A DNA stretch of 64,000 bases. It comes from Elymus sibiricus (taxonomy: Eukaryota; Streptophyta; Magnoliopsida; Poales; Poaceae). The notes below the pieces were generated by a model. The model searched no databases. It had not been told where the DNA came from and worked only from the letters and a program-made list of their open reading frames with translations. Shown here in pieces: positions 22,224 to 34,638 of this stretch (position 1 is the stretch's first letter; each line of letters begins with the position of its first letter). The stretch is taken from NCBI GenBank assembly GCA_039707655.1, contig CM077665.1:84941954-85005953 (forward strand). Reading direction: 5' to 3'. The position numbers and the translations under genes are program-made.

Positions 22224-25200
22224 GAACTGCCTGTAGGTAGCCCCCTTTCCAACTCCTTGGCCGAAGTTGAGTCTAGTACTTGAAAAACTTTTACTAACAT
22301 TGTTGTGTGGCTTACGGGCTCACATCTCAATCGGGTGGTATTAGGATCTTTTATTCCTCGTCGATACTCTGGGTTCTGATCTCTCTTCTCTTTCGAGTTA
22401 AAGATTTTACTGACTCTAACTCTAGGTTCTCGTAACTGCTTCCTCCCGGAGAGCCCCTCATTCTAGATGATGGCTTGATTCATCAGAAGACTCTGATGAT
22501 ACTCTCTGATGTTTTCCTGAGAACTTGTGCTCAACACTTTTGCGATTCCCTTCCACCATCAATCCCTATGGATAACTGCATGCAACTGTCGTTCATACTC
22601 ATTTCTAGTTGCTCTTGTTATTACAAGGTACATCGAATTATCTTATCGGGGATTTGTTCGTCCTCAGATGTCATGTGTTTCCCAAAATTCTTCGAAATAC
22701 TATTTGATCTCCCGAAATCCTCAGTAGCCTATTGCTCTTGACCTTTCTCACCTGCTTGCATTATGGTTAATTCCATATGCCTAGCAACCTTCTTTAAAAT
22801 CCTTCGTGATTGTCCTTTGATCTTATTGATTCAACCTGTGTGTGAATGCACACAATCATCAGTTGTTCCTCATAAATTATCTGTCCGGCTCAAATGTCTT
22901 TCCAAACATGAGTTGGTTCTCGACAAATCAACTTTGATTGATTGTCCATCTAAGTCCATTCAACTTACTTGTATTTGATCGGAGTATCTGATTCTGATAC
23001 ACCAATTTGGAAATCTTATCACCTTTGGTTATTTAAGCATCAAAATTATTCAGATGTTCTATAATCCGATGCCTTGCATTCTTTCTTCCTCTGATTGAGT
23101 ACCGATACTCGCATCAGGTCCTTGTGGACCGCTAGACCCATTGTTGGGTTATTATCCGACAGTGTCCTTCTCATTCAAAATTCTTGTGAATCCTCCCCCT
23201 GATACATGATGCCATTGGTAAATCGTGTCTTCTCCCTCTGATAAGTTGTATCCTATGCTTTTTGTCAGCCATGCTCTGTTGTCAAGCATGTGTTGATTAC
23301 TCTTGAAGCTTGTGGTATATGTTCCTAAGATGCCCCGATGGGTTGAACCTATGCCTTCCTTACTCCATGTGAACCCGGGGGTTTGCACGAGTCTTACTCT
23401 TCTGGTGTTTTGCCAGATAATCTTCCAAAACTACAACTTTATCAAAGGCGAGGAGTAAATGGAAGGTGATGCATTGGTGAAGTGGGAGCCGACCTTGAAC
23501 TTTGTGTTCATGCCCATGGACCCGGTGTATGACTTATCATGGAAGCTTCTCGTAATAATAAAATTCCCTTGGTATAATTTGATCTGGTATTTGTGATCTT
23601 GTCTTTGGCAATCGTGGTTCCGACCATGTTGTTCTACTTCAATTTCATTCCCAGACCAGTTAAAGTGTTTGTCTCCCACAGATCAATACACTAGTCTAAC
23701 CTCTAATTCTGACCGACCTCCGAGTATTATCCCTGGTACCTCGAGAATATCACGGAGCTACATAACTTCTGATGAGCTCCTCATCAACTATGATTTCACT
23801 GATTCCAGTTCCTCGTGTTCTGAGTTGTTGGACACTCAAGGACACCGATAACTAAATCGAGTACACATTGTGATTCAGCAACTCTTAGTAATCTTCTTTG
23901 CTTATGAGTTTGTAATCGATCATGTCATTCCAAGTTGTTAGGCTACATCATCATCGTCATGCTAGAGCTTGACCATGCTATCTATGTCCTTCGTCCCCGG
24001 AACAAAATTCCAACAGTGCATTAAGCTTACATCGAGCTTTCAACATCATGTTGGTTGTCTTGAAAGGCGATTTCGATTCTGAGCTAGCACTCTAATCTAT
24101 GGTTCCGACAACCTTTCGCTTCGCCATTTCTTTGCTTGATGTCGTCACTGATCGATTACATCTTCATGAGACTTCTCGGCATTGTGTCGGGCTCATCATC
24201 AACATTCTGGGCTCTCCAGGGTATCAATTAAATTTGTGATGAGGAGTAAGGTCCTTGCCCTTGGTAATTGGTATTGTCGTTGACGACATTCCTTTGCCTT
24301 CCTTCCAAACGCAGGCTTGGTCTTATTTTGGTTGAACCTTAAGTTTCTTACTAGCATCTTGTGTTATGTCCTATCTTGGAGTATTACCATCTTTTGTCGA
24401 GAATGTCGTGAGAATTGCACACGCCTTAAGAATTCTTGGTATAGTGATACTTCCTGCCATCATCTTTCATTTCTTGGTCCCCGTGTGGCTTCTAACCGGA
24501 ATATCAACAAATGGACTGTGATGTGTATATCCAACACTTATGGCATAGCAACTCTATTACCTTGGAGTTAATGAACAATAAGTCCATTCTTAGTGTGTTG
24601 ACTGTTGAATCAACATGCTAACATTCGTCGTGCTACGTAGTCCGGGTTTTGGGTGTGCCTTTCGATTAATGTTTAATTATGGATGTTTCCCTCGGGCATA
24701 CCTCATTATTCATCTGTGTTGACCAATGCTAGAACCTTGTTCACTCAATCATGGAAATCCACGTTTGTGGGAATCTCGATGAATTGTTGCTGAGCCCATC
24801 AGCCACATTCTCATCTTCTTCGTGGTTCATGATGAACCTTTAAACTAGTGTTGGAAACCTTGAAAGCATTAACTTTGTGCCTAGCCCATGAAGAAGATGT
24901 TTGATAAAGAAGTGTTTTTCTCTAAGTTCACGTGCATCTTGCCGTCGTGATTATGAGAAATTTTGTCTCGCTTCCTCCGGAATCGTTCCAATTCATTCAT
25001 GCATGTGCGAAGTATTCTATGGTTTGATAGGTTTGCTACCTTCACTCCATATGTATTTCCTAGCACGTCAAGCCACTGATTGATTTGATCTGGGGAAAAG
25101 AAGTTCTTCGTAAGAGCTATTCGGACTTATACACGGAACTTTGATATTCTCTATGATGGTTCCCAACCAGAACTTGATTACATTCCATTCTAAAAACTTC

Positions 25201-26770
25201 CACGTGGCCACGAATGTTTTGACATTGTGTTCATATGTCTTGCAATCCGACTCATGATTCAAGGCCTGCTTCCGTCGTTCATTCCAGGATCCTTGCAACA
25301 TCATCTCGTAGGTCTGTGTTGCATCCTTTCCTTCTTAGGCCTGCTAAGTCTGAAAAATCCTGGCACCAACCAGATCTGAATCTCAGTCAGATATGATGGT
25401 TGGAACATTTTTCAAAAGGTATAACATTGGTCTCTATGTGACTCTGTAAGGTGATGTTATGGCTACCACACTTGGCCGTGGGACCTAGTGTTATAGTATC
25501 TTGTTCAACAAAGTTCGCCTTTCTCCCATAAGGAAATTGTAAGACTTATTTTATAAGTTGTTCCTGATGGATCCTTTGTGTATCCAATGTCTGACCCTTA
25601 CCTGATGACCATGTCGATGCTTCCCCGAAGCATGACTGTGATACTCCACTCTTCAACAAGGAATATTGGAAGCGAAATGCTCATTATTTCTTGATCTTTT
25701 ATCCAAACGCCGTTGCATGGGTAAACATCATGATTCTCTGTGCCCCATTTTCTAAGTGGATATATACTTGTTGTCCTATCATGTATATCATGCTCTGTTG
25801 TCTTTGGGAAAGGTATACTCTAATACTTGGGGTATAAACACCTTTTCCTTTCCATTGGTCTGGTTAATCTATTAACCACATTTTTCCTTCCATTGGTCTG
25901 TTTAACCTTTCTGGTAATCTAACTTATCTAAGCTGTGGTAATTCCCTACTTAGGTAGACACCTCGGTGAACAACTCTGTCAGTAAGACCTTGTTACTATT
26001 GTTGTTAACATTCCGGTAACCGCCGGTGGACGAGAACCTTGCCTATTGGTCCGCCTCGTTTCAACGAGCAGGAAAATGGTTCTGTTCGTCCCCCGCCCTT
26101 GGTACCGACGTTGTTGTCAACTTAACTGACAGGGTATCCTCTGACTTGTCTTGCTACCATGACCGAGCAAGATGTCACCGCTCTTCCTACTCTTAACCCA
26201 CATGGTCGGTCCATAACCCACAGTTGCACACGATCGAAACCTGACTCTCCTGTACATCTTTGATTCCAAAGTATCCTTTGCTCTTGGCTTCGTATGTAAC
26301 TCCCGAGCCAACGTCCAAGGGATGATCTATCCTAGCATCAGACGCAATATTCATTCTCGTTGCTCTGAACCCCTTTTCACCTTCTGATTAGGCATCGAAT
26401 AATTCCCTAGCAGTTTGAAACTTTGGTACCATCGCATTTCGCTCTTAATGAATTCCCTGAGTTCCAACTCGAGGAATGATTCATGTCTTTTCCCCGAGTT
26501 CACCGTTAGATGCCGAATTTTGTGGAGATACGTTCTTCTAGAGTTTTCCCCCTTATCGCATTCGTAGGATGATGAAGATCCCGAAGGAAGGATGATGACT
26601 CCATCAGATTGACCTGAACCAGAGTAAAGATTACATCTACGAGAAGGACATACCTCTTCGATGAGAGTAGCAAAGACAAGGAGGCTCGTTAGAATTTCGT
26701 AATCAGACTTTTTCCCCTTACTTCTACCTCTTAATTCTCAGGACGAGAATTTCTTTTAGTAGGGGAGAGT
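22224..26770 (+). other. Element B interior, no coding capacity seen
   Basis: I found no gag, protease, reverse transcriptase or integrase motif in either strand. The longest ORFs are under 90 codons. The last bases before the right LTR, with GACGAGAATTTCTTTTAGTA and GGGGAGAG, look like a PPT region of chromovirus type. Confidence 0.7.
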
Positions 26771-29700
26771 TGTGACACCCTTGGAATCATGCTACAGTGA
26801 TCAAAGTAATTAAGCTACAATAACCAGGAGGATTAAGCTAATGCTTTTGCTAAACCCATGTGTGGTCACTTTTGGAAACAATTCTCAATTCAAATTCTTT
26901 TGCAATTCAAATTGATTTGAAAAGTGGAATTAAAAGTTTTGCAAACCAGTAATTAAAAATCATATTGTGATTGCAAATAATCCCCTGATAATTATAAAAA
27001 TATAACCAACATTTTATCAAGTATTTTAATGCCTCTAAAACAATAAAACAGAGGCCAAATAAATTATTAAATGTTTTTATGTAGATTTCAAATATTTTCA
27101 GAAGGACCCCAACTTTTTTGTGGCCCTTCTTAATATTGCAATAGGATTTATGGGTCAGGCTACAAAAATTACAGAGGTCTTGGTAGTTAAAAATAATGCA
27201 ATAACATAAACTAACAAATAAAGAAAAGCTAAAATAAAAATTTAAAGAAAAAGCTAAGACCCCCTGGGCCATAGCCCATGCTAGGCCGACCGGCTCGCCC
27301 AGCCCATCCCCGCTCACCTCCTTCCCTGTTCGACCGACCGGTCGGTACAGGGGCATGGTCGCCCCCCCGACCACCTCGCCGGCGCCGACGGGGAGGGGAT
27401 AAGGCATCCCCCCTCGCTCCTCAAACCCTACCCCCACCCAGACCCCCCCTCACGCCTCCGTCCTCTGCCTCGAGCGCGAGCCCGGGCTTGATCTCGCCCG
27501 TGCCAACCGCCCCGTCGCCGTGCAACGCCGCCACCACCTCGCCGTCAAACTCCGTCACCAGGGCCTCCCCAACCTCCCCAGCTCGCCAGCGAGACCCTCT
27601 GTGAGGCCCTCCTCCTTTTCCCCCTTTAGCCTCCCTCGATTCATCGTCATTGTAGCCGTGCTCCTCGAGGCCGCCATGGCCGGTGCTCGCGCGCCTTCGT
27701 GCTCGCCGCGCTCCCTGCCCACACTCGCGGGCCTTTGCCTGCGCCCTGCCCGTGCCCCGTAGTGGACTGGCCGCGCTCACGCGCGCGCAAGCGCCGTCGC
27801 TCGCCCGTCTGCTCTCGTCGCTGCTGCTGAAGCTTGCTGCCACCGCCGATGCTGGCTGCCGCTGCGCTGCCCGATGCTGCTGCTAGCACTGCTGCTCCCG
27901 CTGTTGTGCTGCCGCCGCCCGCACTCGCTCCCGCCGATGCTGCTCTGTAGACGCGGCCGCCCGCAGCCCCGCTGCTCGACGCGCCCGCTTCCGCCGCCTG
28001 CGCCTCGCGCTCCTGCTGCAGCTCCGGCCGCCGCTCGCCGTCGCCGATCCGCTTCCGCCCGGCCCGCGCGTGGCCTCGCCCTGCCTGCCGCTGCCTTGGC
28101 CGTGTGCGCCCGCAGCCGGCCACGCCCATCGACGCGCGCAGCCGGCTGCAACCGGCCGCTGAGCTGGCCTCCTCGGCCACTGGCGCTGGGCCCCATGGCC
28201 CCGTTGACTGGTCAACTCGCCCAGTTGACCAGCTGACTGGGCAGTTGACCTTGGTCAAACGGGGCCCGCTAGTCAGCCTCTGGTGCACCTGTGGGTGCAC
28301 TGCACCAGGTGCACCAAGTAATTAGCTACTATTTTTGGAATAAAAATGAAATCATGAAATTACAGATTATTGTTTAAACTTTGAAAATTAATAGAAATTA
28401 ATCTATAACTCGGATGAAAAAGATTTATACATGAAAGTTGCTCAGAAAAATCCCACGAATCCGAATACGCTGTCCGTTTGTCTGTCACGTGTTCCTATCA
28501 TAACGAACATGGACATTTTGCATTAGGATCATTTGTCCGGTAGTAGCCCGAGACCCGGGAAATATCGTCAGATGTTTTCCCGCCCCGTCCATGACGTGTA
28601 GTACTGCGTTAGTGCATGCCTAGCTCTGTTAATTGCCATGTCATGCATCGTGTTGCATCTGTGCTTTATATTTATTATTTCTTCCCCCCTCTTCTTACCG
28701 GTAGACCTCGAGACTGACGCTGCTGCCGGGTACGACTACGCGACTGCCGATCAGGACTTTGCAGCAGAGCAGCAAGGCAAGCAAACCCCCTTGATCATTC
28801 CGATATCGCCCAGTTCCCTTCTCTCTCATGCTTACATTAGATTTTGCTACTGTTGTAGTTAATACCTATTCTGATGCATATCATGTTTTTGGTGAACTGC
28901 TACTGTACCTACTGTCATATCAACTGCTTAGTATAGGTTGATCAGTGAATCCCCTGTGACCCCCTTAGTCCCAGTTGCCCCGCTTTAAATATCAGTTACT
29001 CGATCATCATGATCGACGAGCCAGACCCGTCACATTACCGCACTCCCCTTAGTTGTACGACTCTGCAGAACTACTATTGAGTATCAAGGGTGACACCTCA
29101 TGAAGTACTCACGATGCTAGCTCTGTAGTGTAGCTAGTCGGTCGTGGTAAACAGAGGGTGATACCTCTCCGCCACTCCTGATATTGACTTTGTCGTGCAA
29201 CCCCCCCTCAAGTGTGTGACCCCCGAGGGTGATTCCTCTAGGCCCCGCCTTGATGTTTTATACACACGGGTACTATGACTTGGTTACAGAAAAATGTTGG
29301 TGATGTTCGGCCCTGAAGGGTACCCACGGTTTATTTGACGACAAGGCGTGGCCGGGCAGGTGAGGCCCTTGCCACACATCCTCGAGACGGGGCGACGGGA
29401 CCGCACATCATGGGTCGCGCTCGTCACCGCATTAATAAAATGCTAATGGGTTGTGTATTTGATCTGAGTTGGTCGATTGACCTTTTTTATGCACTAAACC
29501 TTCACGCGGGACAAGTTATGGGTACTCAGCGTCGTTGTATCAGCCGAAGCTCTTCGGACGTCAGCAATGGAGCGGCGCGCGCCCGAGTGGTCCGCGACGG
29601 CACTGATCTTGTATTAGAGTGTGCTAGGACTGACCTCGGCCGCCCACGCATCGTGCAGGAGTGCAAAGGGCGGAGTGGGCCCATGACCCCTGCGCGCTTA

Positions 29701-29993
29701 GGATTTAGACCGGCGGGCTGGGCTCTCTGTTAAGCCTAGGTAGGGCGACGACGTGTTGATTTCCCGAGGCCGGGCATGACCTAGGAAAGTGTGTCTGGCC
29801 AGAGGTGATCAAGCGTGTTGGAAATGTGGTGCACCCCTGCCGGGATGAATTCAACTATTCGAATAGTCGTGTCCACGGTAATAGGATGACTCGGAGTTGT
29901 ACCTTGATCTACTACAACTATAATTGTGACTTAAAATTGAAATGAATGTTGGCTCCGAGATTGCTTTCTCGCAGGGAGTCGAGGAAGAATCTC
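26771..29993 (+). repeat. Element B 3' LTR, truncated
   Basis: This LTR is collinear with the left LTR from its first base to GAGGAAGAATCTC and then joins directly to gag of element A. The missing part corresponds to about 21536-22208 of the left LTR. Confidence 0.9.
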
Positions 29994-30254
29994 AAAAACA
30001 TTCTTCTTAGCTTCATCTCCGGGTAAACCTGCAAGCTTAAATAATCCACAAACTTCGTTCACATATAATAGGTGCATATCAGGATGTTCAGTTCCACCTC
30101 CTGCATAAGGTTTAGCAAGCAGTTATTCTACCATACCCGAAGGAATTTCATAACCAATATTTTCAGTAGGTGCAGTAGGTTGAGGGGCAACTAATTGTGG
30201 TTCCGATCGAGGTGAAGATACCCCGAACAAACCCCTCAAAGGATTGTTTTCCAT
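29994..30254 (-). pseudogene. Element A gag N-terminus, fragment
   Basis: An ATG at 30254-30252 starts MENNPLRGLFGVSSPRSEPQ; the frame then contains a stop (TAA at 30125-30123) and ends at the deletion junction. It is closely related to the gag at 42107. Most of gag (capsid and zinc knuckle) is missing. Confidence 0.82.
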
Positions 30255-30331
30255 AGTAGCAAGTAACAATAAATTTCAGCACGTAGTATAAGTTTTTCCT
30301 TACCGATTTCCATTTACCAAGAGCGCTTCAC

Positions 30332-30349
30332 TCCCCGGCAACGGCGCCA
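30332..30349 (-). other. Element A primer binding site (tRNA-Asp type)
   Basis: The plus strand reads TCCCCGGCAACGGCGCCA, identical to the 3' end of plant tRNA-Asp including CCA. It is separated from the 5' LTR by 11 bases. It is a primer site, not a tRNA gene. Confidence 0.88.
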
Positions 30350-30360
30350 GAAAAGAGTCT

Positions 30361-31861
30361 TGATGACCCACAAGTATAGGGGATCAATCGTAGTCCTTTC
30401 GATAAGTAAGAGTGTCGAACCCAACGAGGAGCAGAAGGAAATGACAAGTCGTGTTCAGCAAGGTAATTTCCGCAAGCACTGAAATTTTAGGTAACAGATA
30501 GTTTGATAGCAAGATAATTGGTAACAAGCAAGTAACGGTAACGGTAAGTAAGGTGCAGCAAGGTAGCCCAATCCTTTTTGTGGCAAAGGACAGACCAGAA
30601 CAATCTCTAGTAATAGGCAAACTGTTCTTGAGGGTACACGGGAATTTCATCTAGTCACTTTTATCATGTTGGTTTGATTCATGTTCGCTACTTTGATGAT
30701 TTGATATGTGGGTGGACCGGTGCTTGGGTGATGTTCTTACTTGAACAACCTCCCACTTATGATTAACCCCCTCGCAAGCATCCGCAACTACGAGAAAAGT
30801 ATTAAGATAAAATCTAACCATAGCATTAAACGTTTGGATCCAAATCAGCCCCTTACGAAGTAGCACATAAACTAGGGTTTAAGCTTTTGTCACTCTAGCA
30901 ACCCATCATCTAATAACTACTCCACAATGCATTCCCTTAGGCCCATGAATGGTGAAGTGTCATGTAGTTGACATTCACATGATAGCACTGAGGGAATCAC
31001 AACATACATATCATCAAAATATCGAACACATATCAAATTCACATGATTACTTGCAACATGACTTCTCCCGTGACCTCAAGAACAAAGGTAACTACTCACA
31101 AATAATAAACATGCTCAAGATCAGAGGGGTATTGAATAGCATAATGGATCTAAACATATAATCTTTCACCAAATAAACCATATAGTAATCAACTATGCAA
31201 GGTAATCAACACTACTAGTCACCCACAGGTACCAATATGAGGTTCCGGTACAAAGATTGAACACAAGAGATGAACTAGGGTTTGAGAGGAGATGGTGATG
31301 TTGAATATGTTGATGAAGATTGGCCTCCCAAAGATGAGAGGGGTGTTGGTGATGACGATGGCTTCGATTTCCCCTTCCGAGAGGGAAGTTCCCTCGACGG
31401 AATCGCTCCGCCGGAGGGCAAAAGTGCTCCTGCCCAAGTTCCGCCTCGAGGCGGCAACGCTTCATCCTGAAAACCCTCCTCTGATTTTTTCTAGGTCAAA
31501 AGTGAATATATACCAGAAGATGGGCACCGGAGGTGGGCCGAGGAGGGCACAACCCACCCGGGCATGCCCTGGTGTCTTGTGCCCTCCAGGGTGGCCCCCT
31601 CCGGTAGTTCGTTGCTCCAGTATTTTTTATTAATTCCAAAAATAATCTCCGTAAAGTTTCAGCTTCATTGGAGATGTGCAGAATAGGTATCTCTGATGTG
31701 CTTTTCTTGGGTCCAGAATTCCAGCTGCCGGTATTCTCTCTTTTTATGTAAACCTTGCATTTTATGAGAGAAAAGGCATTAGAATCACTCCCTAAAGCAT
31801 TATTATTCAACAAAATATAATAAATAACAGTAGGAAATTATGATGCAAAATGGACGTATCA
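30361..31861 (-). repeat. Element A 5' LTR
   Basis: The LTR is 1501 bp, paired with 10406-11926. It is followed by the right TSD TTCAT (31862-31866). In the first 137 bases about eight differences from the partner LTR were counted by eye. Confidence 0.93.
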
Positions 31862-32132
31862 TTCATACACATTGATATTCTTTTATGTACATTTTTCATA
31901 TACATGAGGAACATTTTCTTTATACACATTTAACATTTTTATTAAAATGTTTGTTTAACATTTTTCAAAAATTCTATAAGTGTTTTTTGTAATATATATA
32001 TTTAGAGCATTTGGAAGTATAAACATAAATAAAAAAGCAAAAAAAAAATGAGGCAGTGGCCTCATGCGTGCTGGGCCGGCAATTTAGGGAGGCGCTTGAC
32101 GTGAGCCAGTAGCTACCGGTTCGCTTGGGGTG
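31862..32132. repeat. AT-rich ACATTT-type repeat, right half, and flank
   Basis: The repeat interrupted at 10405 continues here with TACACATTTAACATTTTT and related motifs up to about 32040. From 32040 to 32132 the sequence is unique and holds no gene. Confidence 0.7.
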
Positions 32133-32144
32133 ATTTCTCTTTCG

Positions 32145-32578
32145 GAAAATATCTAGTGCATCGGTGCTTATGGTGCTACCGATGCACCGGACGTCCGTAA
32201 CAAATTTTAGAATGTTTCAAAAAATGTGAAAAATATTGAACACATTCACACAATATCAATGTTTGTTGTCGAAAAAGCTTAAATCAAAATTCAAAACATT
32301 GCTCGAGAAGTCAAGATACAAAAATGATGAATTTAACACTGGATACTATGTAATTCAAGTTTGGCTTTAGATTTAGTCCATTATCACATTGACGTCAAAC
32401 TTGTCATTTTTGTATCTCGGACAATGTTTCAAAATTTGATTTGAAATTGTGCAACACCAAATATTAATGTTGTGTGAATGTGCTCAATCATTTTACATTT
32501 TTGGAAACATTTTAAAATGTTCGAGGAGGTCCGGTGCACCGGTAGCACCACAAGCACCGGTGCACCAGATACGTTGCC
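32145..32578. mobile_element. Mutator-type MITE with long terminal inverted repeats
   Basis: A 434-bp element. The left arm (32145 to about 32330) and the inverted right arm (32578 down to about 32395) match with scattered differences, including GTGCTTATGGTGCTACC and its counterpart. It is flanked by the 12-base duplication ATTTCTCTTTCG (32133-32144 and 32579-32590), near the 9-11 bp typical of Mutator elements. No transposase is present. Confidence 0.82.
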
Positions 32579-32590
32579 ATTTCTCTTTCG

Positions 32591-33034
32591 CTGGATCGAA
32601 ACACCTGGGTCGAACAAATCGTTCGTTTCACTCCCTTCCCAGGTTTGACGTCAGGTCAAGTATTGGTGTCCATGATATATGTTCTCTGTCCGTGGTAGAA
32701 ACACTGAAAAAAAACTACCAACGAAAGTCCAAACTGAAAAGGATACGGCCTAGCCTCGTAGATCCCCAACCCCCACTAGATACACGATCATATTCTTGTG
32801 AACGGTCACCAAGCAGTGAAGAACATTAATCAAAGTAGCTAGGTGGATCGTGGATGCGTGATGGCCAGCGACCTGTAGAACCAGAGTCTCCGGGACGAGC
32901 AGCTCGTGGCGACGATGGAGCCCGACGAGTCCGGCTCATCGTGCTCGTGGGCGTCCCGACTCTGTCGCTCACCCTCGTCACATGGGTCCTGATCGATGTC
33001 CACTTGTACGGCTGCTCACCTCACACCAGCAGGC
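32591..33034. other. No gene recognised
   Basis: Unique sequence between the MITE and the PMD pseudogene, becoming GC-rich after about 32850. An 84-codon plus-strand ORF at 32854-33108 runs into the antisense of the PMD pseudogene and is not supported. Confidence 0.4.
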
Positions 33035-33837
33035 TTACTGCCGCCGGGATCGCCATCGCCACCGTCGCAGGGTGCGACATTGCATTAACTTCTTACCACA
33101 TGGTATAAATATGCGAGGCCAGCAGACCCACAATTTCAAGTAAGCCATGAAGTCAAGATACATCCATAGGGCAATGTCCCTCAAACAGTCTGGAAAACGA
33201 CCTGCGACAGGAGATACCACAACTATGCCCTTGTGTAATGCTCCACAGTCTACGGGGTGGTATTTTGCGGGTATCCGAACTTGAAAGGGAGACCAGATGT
33301 CTGATTGTCCGTCACGGACAGATGGGAAGCAAGCATCGATAATATTGATAACCCTCTATCGCCAATTCCTCTTCTACACTTGTCCAGTGAGAGGCTCATC
33401 ATGGAGCGGAAGGCCTGTGATCATGGCGAAGTCCTCGAGGGTCACCGTCATCTCGCCACAAGGGAGGTGGAAAGTATGTATCTCGGGTCACCAACGGACC
33501 AACAGGGCTACGAGAGCTGCGTAGTTGATCGTCGGCGGTACACGCTTGAGCTGGGGATCGGACAGTAGGAGCCCAACTTTCTCGAAGAACGGCTCAAACC
33601 GCACGTCGTATGCCATCTCGCAGACCTTTTGTGTCCCCTCAATTGCACTGGTGGTACCGCCTGTCAAAATTTACACAAATTTATCAGTAACATGTGGATA
33701 GCACGAGAATATTACATGAATATGACGATGTCATTGCTTATTACCCTTCCATTCTCGGTAGCACGTGTGCAATGCCTCTTGTCGAAGACATGATCAAGCA
33801 TATTGTACCAACGACGGTTGTCCTCGTCATTGTCCAT
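33035..33837 (-). pseudogene. Plant mobile domain (PMD) gene, decayed, two exons
   Basis: The minus strand carries a PMD-family protein, related to the MAIN and MAIL proteins and to domains carried by some transposons. Exon 1 (33837-33745, ATG start) encodes MDNDEDNRRWYNMLDHVFDK and the following residues; an 81-bp intron with GT and AG ends follows. Exon 2 (from 33660) holds YDVRFEPFFEKVGLLLSDPQ, INYAALVALLVRW and FHLPCGEMTVTLEDFAMITG, all in one frame and in phase with exon 1. Three in-frame stops occur at 33488-33486, 33376-33374 and 33358-33356. After them the frame stays open to a TAA at 33035-33037, but I recognise little there. It may be a host gene copy or cargo moved by a transposon. 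Confidence 0.78.
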
Positions 33838-34638
33838 CCTAATACAACACAATTGACATTTCAAATAAATTATTTGACAACATATGAATTACAATCTTTA
33901 TATCCATGTACACATTGCAAACATAGGAAACAAATTTACAACCTATATAGAATTTCACAACATAATAATAAGTATTTATTCATCACATACCCCCCCTATC
34001 CGCAAATATGCACATACATCAATTCATCACATATACATAAATCCATACATATGCATTCATCCACTAATTGCAATATGCACTGTCCATATTCATATTCAAA
34101 AGACATCCATACAAATTGAGAAAAAACAAACAAATTTATCATGTTCAACATATTGATATCCATAAATTTTATTCATGCCCAGCATATCCATATCCATATC
34201 CACTATTTTATCCATGTCCAACATATCCATATCATTCTATCCATATTCATGTCCAACATATCCATACAATTTATCATCCATACAAATTGAGAAAAATAAG
34301 TATTACAACTTGATCATATAATCTATCCATACATTTAACTACTACTACCTCATATCCATAGTATGGCATAAACAAATTTAACATCACAATATTTCAAAAG
34401 AGTTGAGGAACTAGGTTGCACCTAGTGACAAAAAATGCATCAAAATGAAAAAGATATGACAAAAATTAACTGGATGGATCGAAGGAGATTATATCCCTCT
34501 TCGATTTGCCCACAAGATCCACCAAAACCATGGAGAGAAGGAGATCAAAGGAGGGATTTGAGAGGGGGGAGATGAACTCCATCTCCGTTTTCGAGAGAGG
34601 AGAGGAGAAAGATAGGGTTATGTGGTGGGTGGCCCCGC
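33838..34638. other. No gene; AT-rich, with ATATCC minisatellite
   Basis: About 34150-34275 is a degenerate array of CATATCCATAT and CATGTCCAACATATCC motifs. The rest is AT-rich and unremarkable. ORFs here follow the repeat composition. Confidence 0.6.

Larger units (their letters stand above)
18303..29993 (+). mobile_element. Element B: large non-coding LTR retrotransposon (LARD-like) inside element A, right end deleted
   Basis: The left LTR (18303-22208) starts TGTGACACCC and ends GGGGGCGTCACA. The PBS follows at 22212-22223 (TGGTATCAGAGC, initiator tRNA-Met). The right LTR (26771-29993) starts with the same bases but is cut off after GAGGAAGAATCTC, lacking about 670 bp. The 4.6-kb interior has no protein domain. 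The end structure resembles Tekay-clade chromoviruses, so it may be a non-autonomous derivative. The left insertion site GAGAT (18298-18302) has no right counterpart because of the deletion. The first 230 bases of the two LTRs are identical; later parts differ more. Confidence 0.85.
10406..31861 (-). mobile_element. Element A: Athila-like Gypsy LTR retrotransposon (Sabrina-type), with nested insertion
   Basis: Both LTRs are present (10406-11926 and 30361-31861), with perfect 5-bp TSDs TTCAT at 10401-10405 and 31862-31866. Coding strand is minus: the 5' LTR is the right one. The PBS next to it matches the 3' end of plant tRNA-Asp, as in the Athila lineage. The PPT (AAGCTTGGGGGAGT on the minus strand) abuts the left LTR. 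gag is reduced to its first codons and pol has several frame breaks. Element B (18303-29993) is inserted at the gag-protease boundary. The first 137 bases of the two LTRs differ at about eight positions, so the insertion is not recent. Confidence 0.92.

Noticed and set aside
23152..25304. Several minus-strand ORFs of 60-82 codons in element B
   Set aside because: None has a gag or pol motif, and they are within the range expected by chance in 4.5 kb.
27647..28300. Minus-strand ORF of 217 codons, Ala/Gly/Arg-rich
   Set aside because: Same GC-rich LTR block; not conserved in the partner LTR and no domain.
30332..30349. tRNA-Asp-like sequence, considered as a tRNA gene fragment
   Set aside because: Only the 3' 18 bases match, at the PBS position next to an LTR; there is no cloverleaf.
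32854..33108. Plus-strand ORF of 84 codons with a hydrophobic stretch
   Set aside because: It overlaps the PMD pseudogene antisense and has no start context or homologue I know; the hydrophobic part is short.
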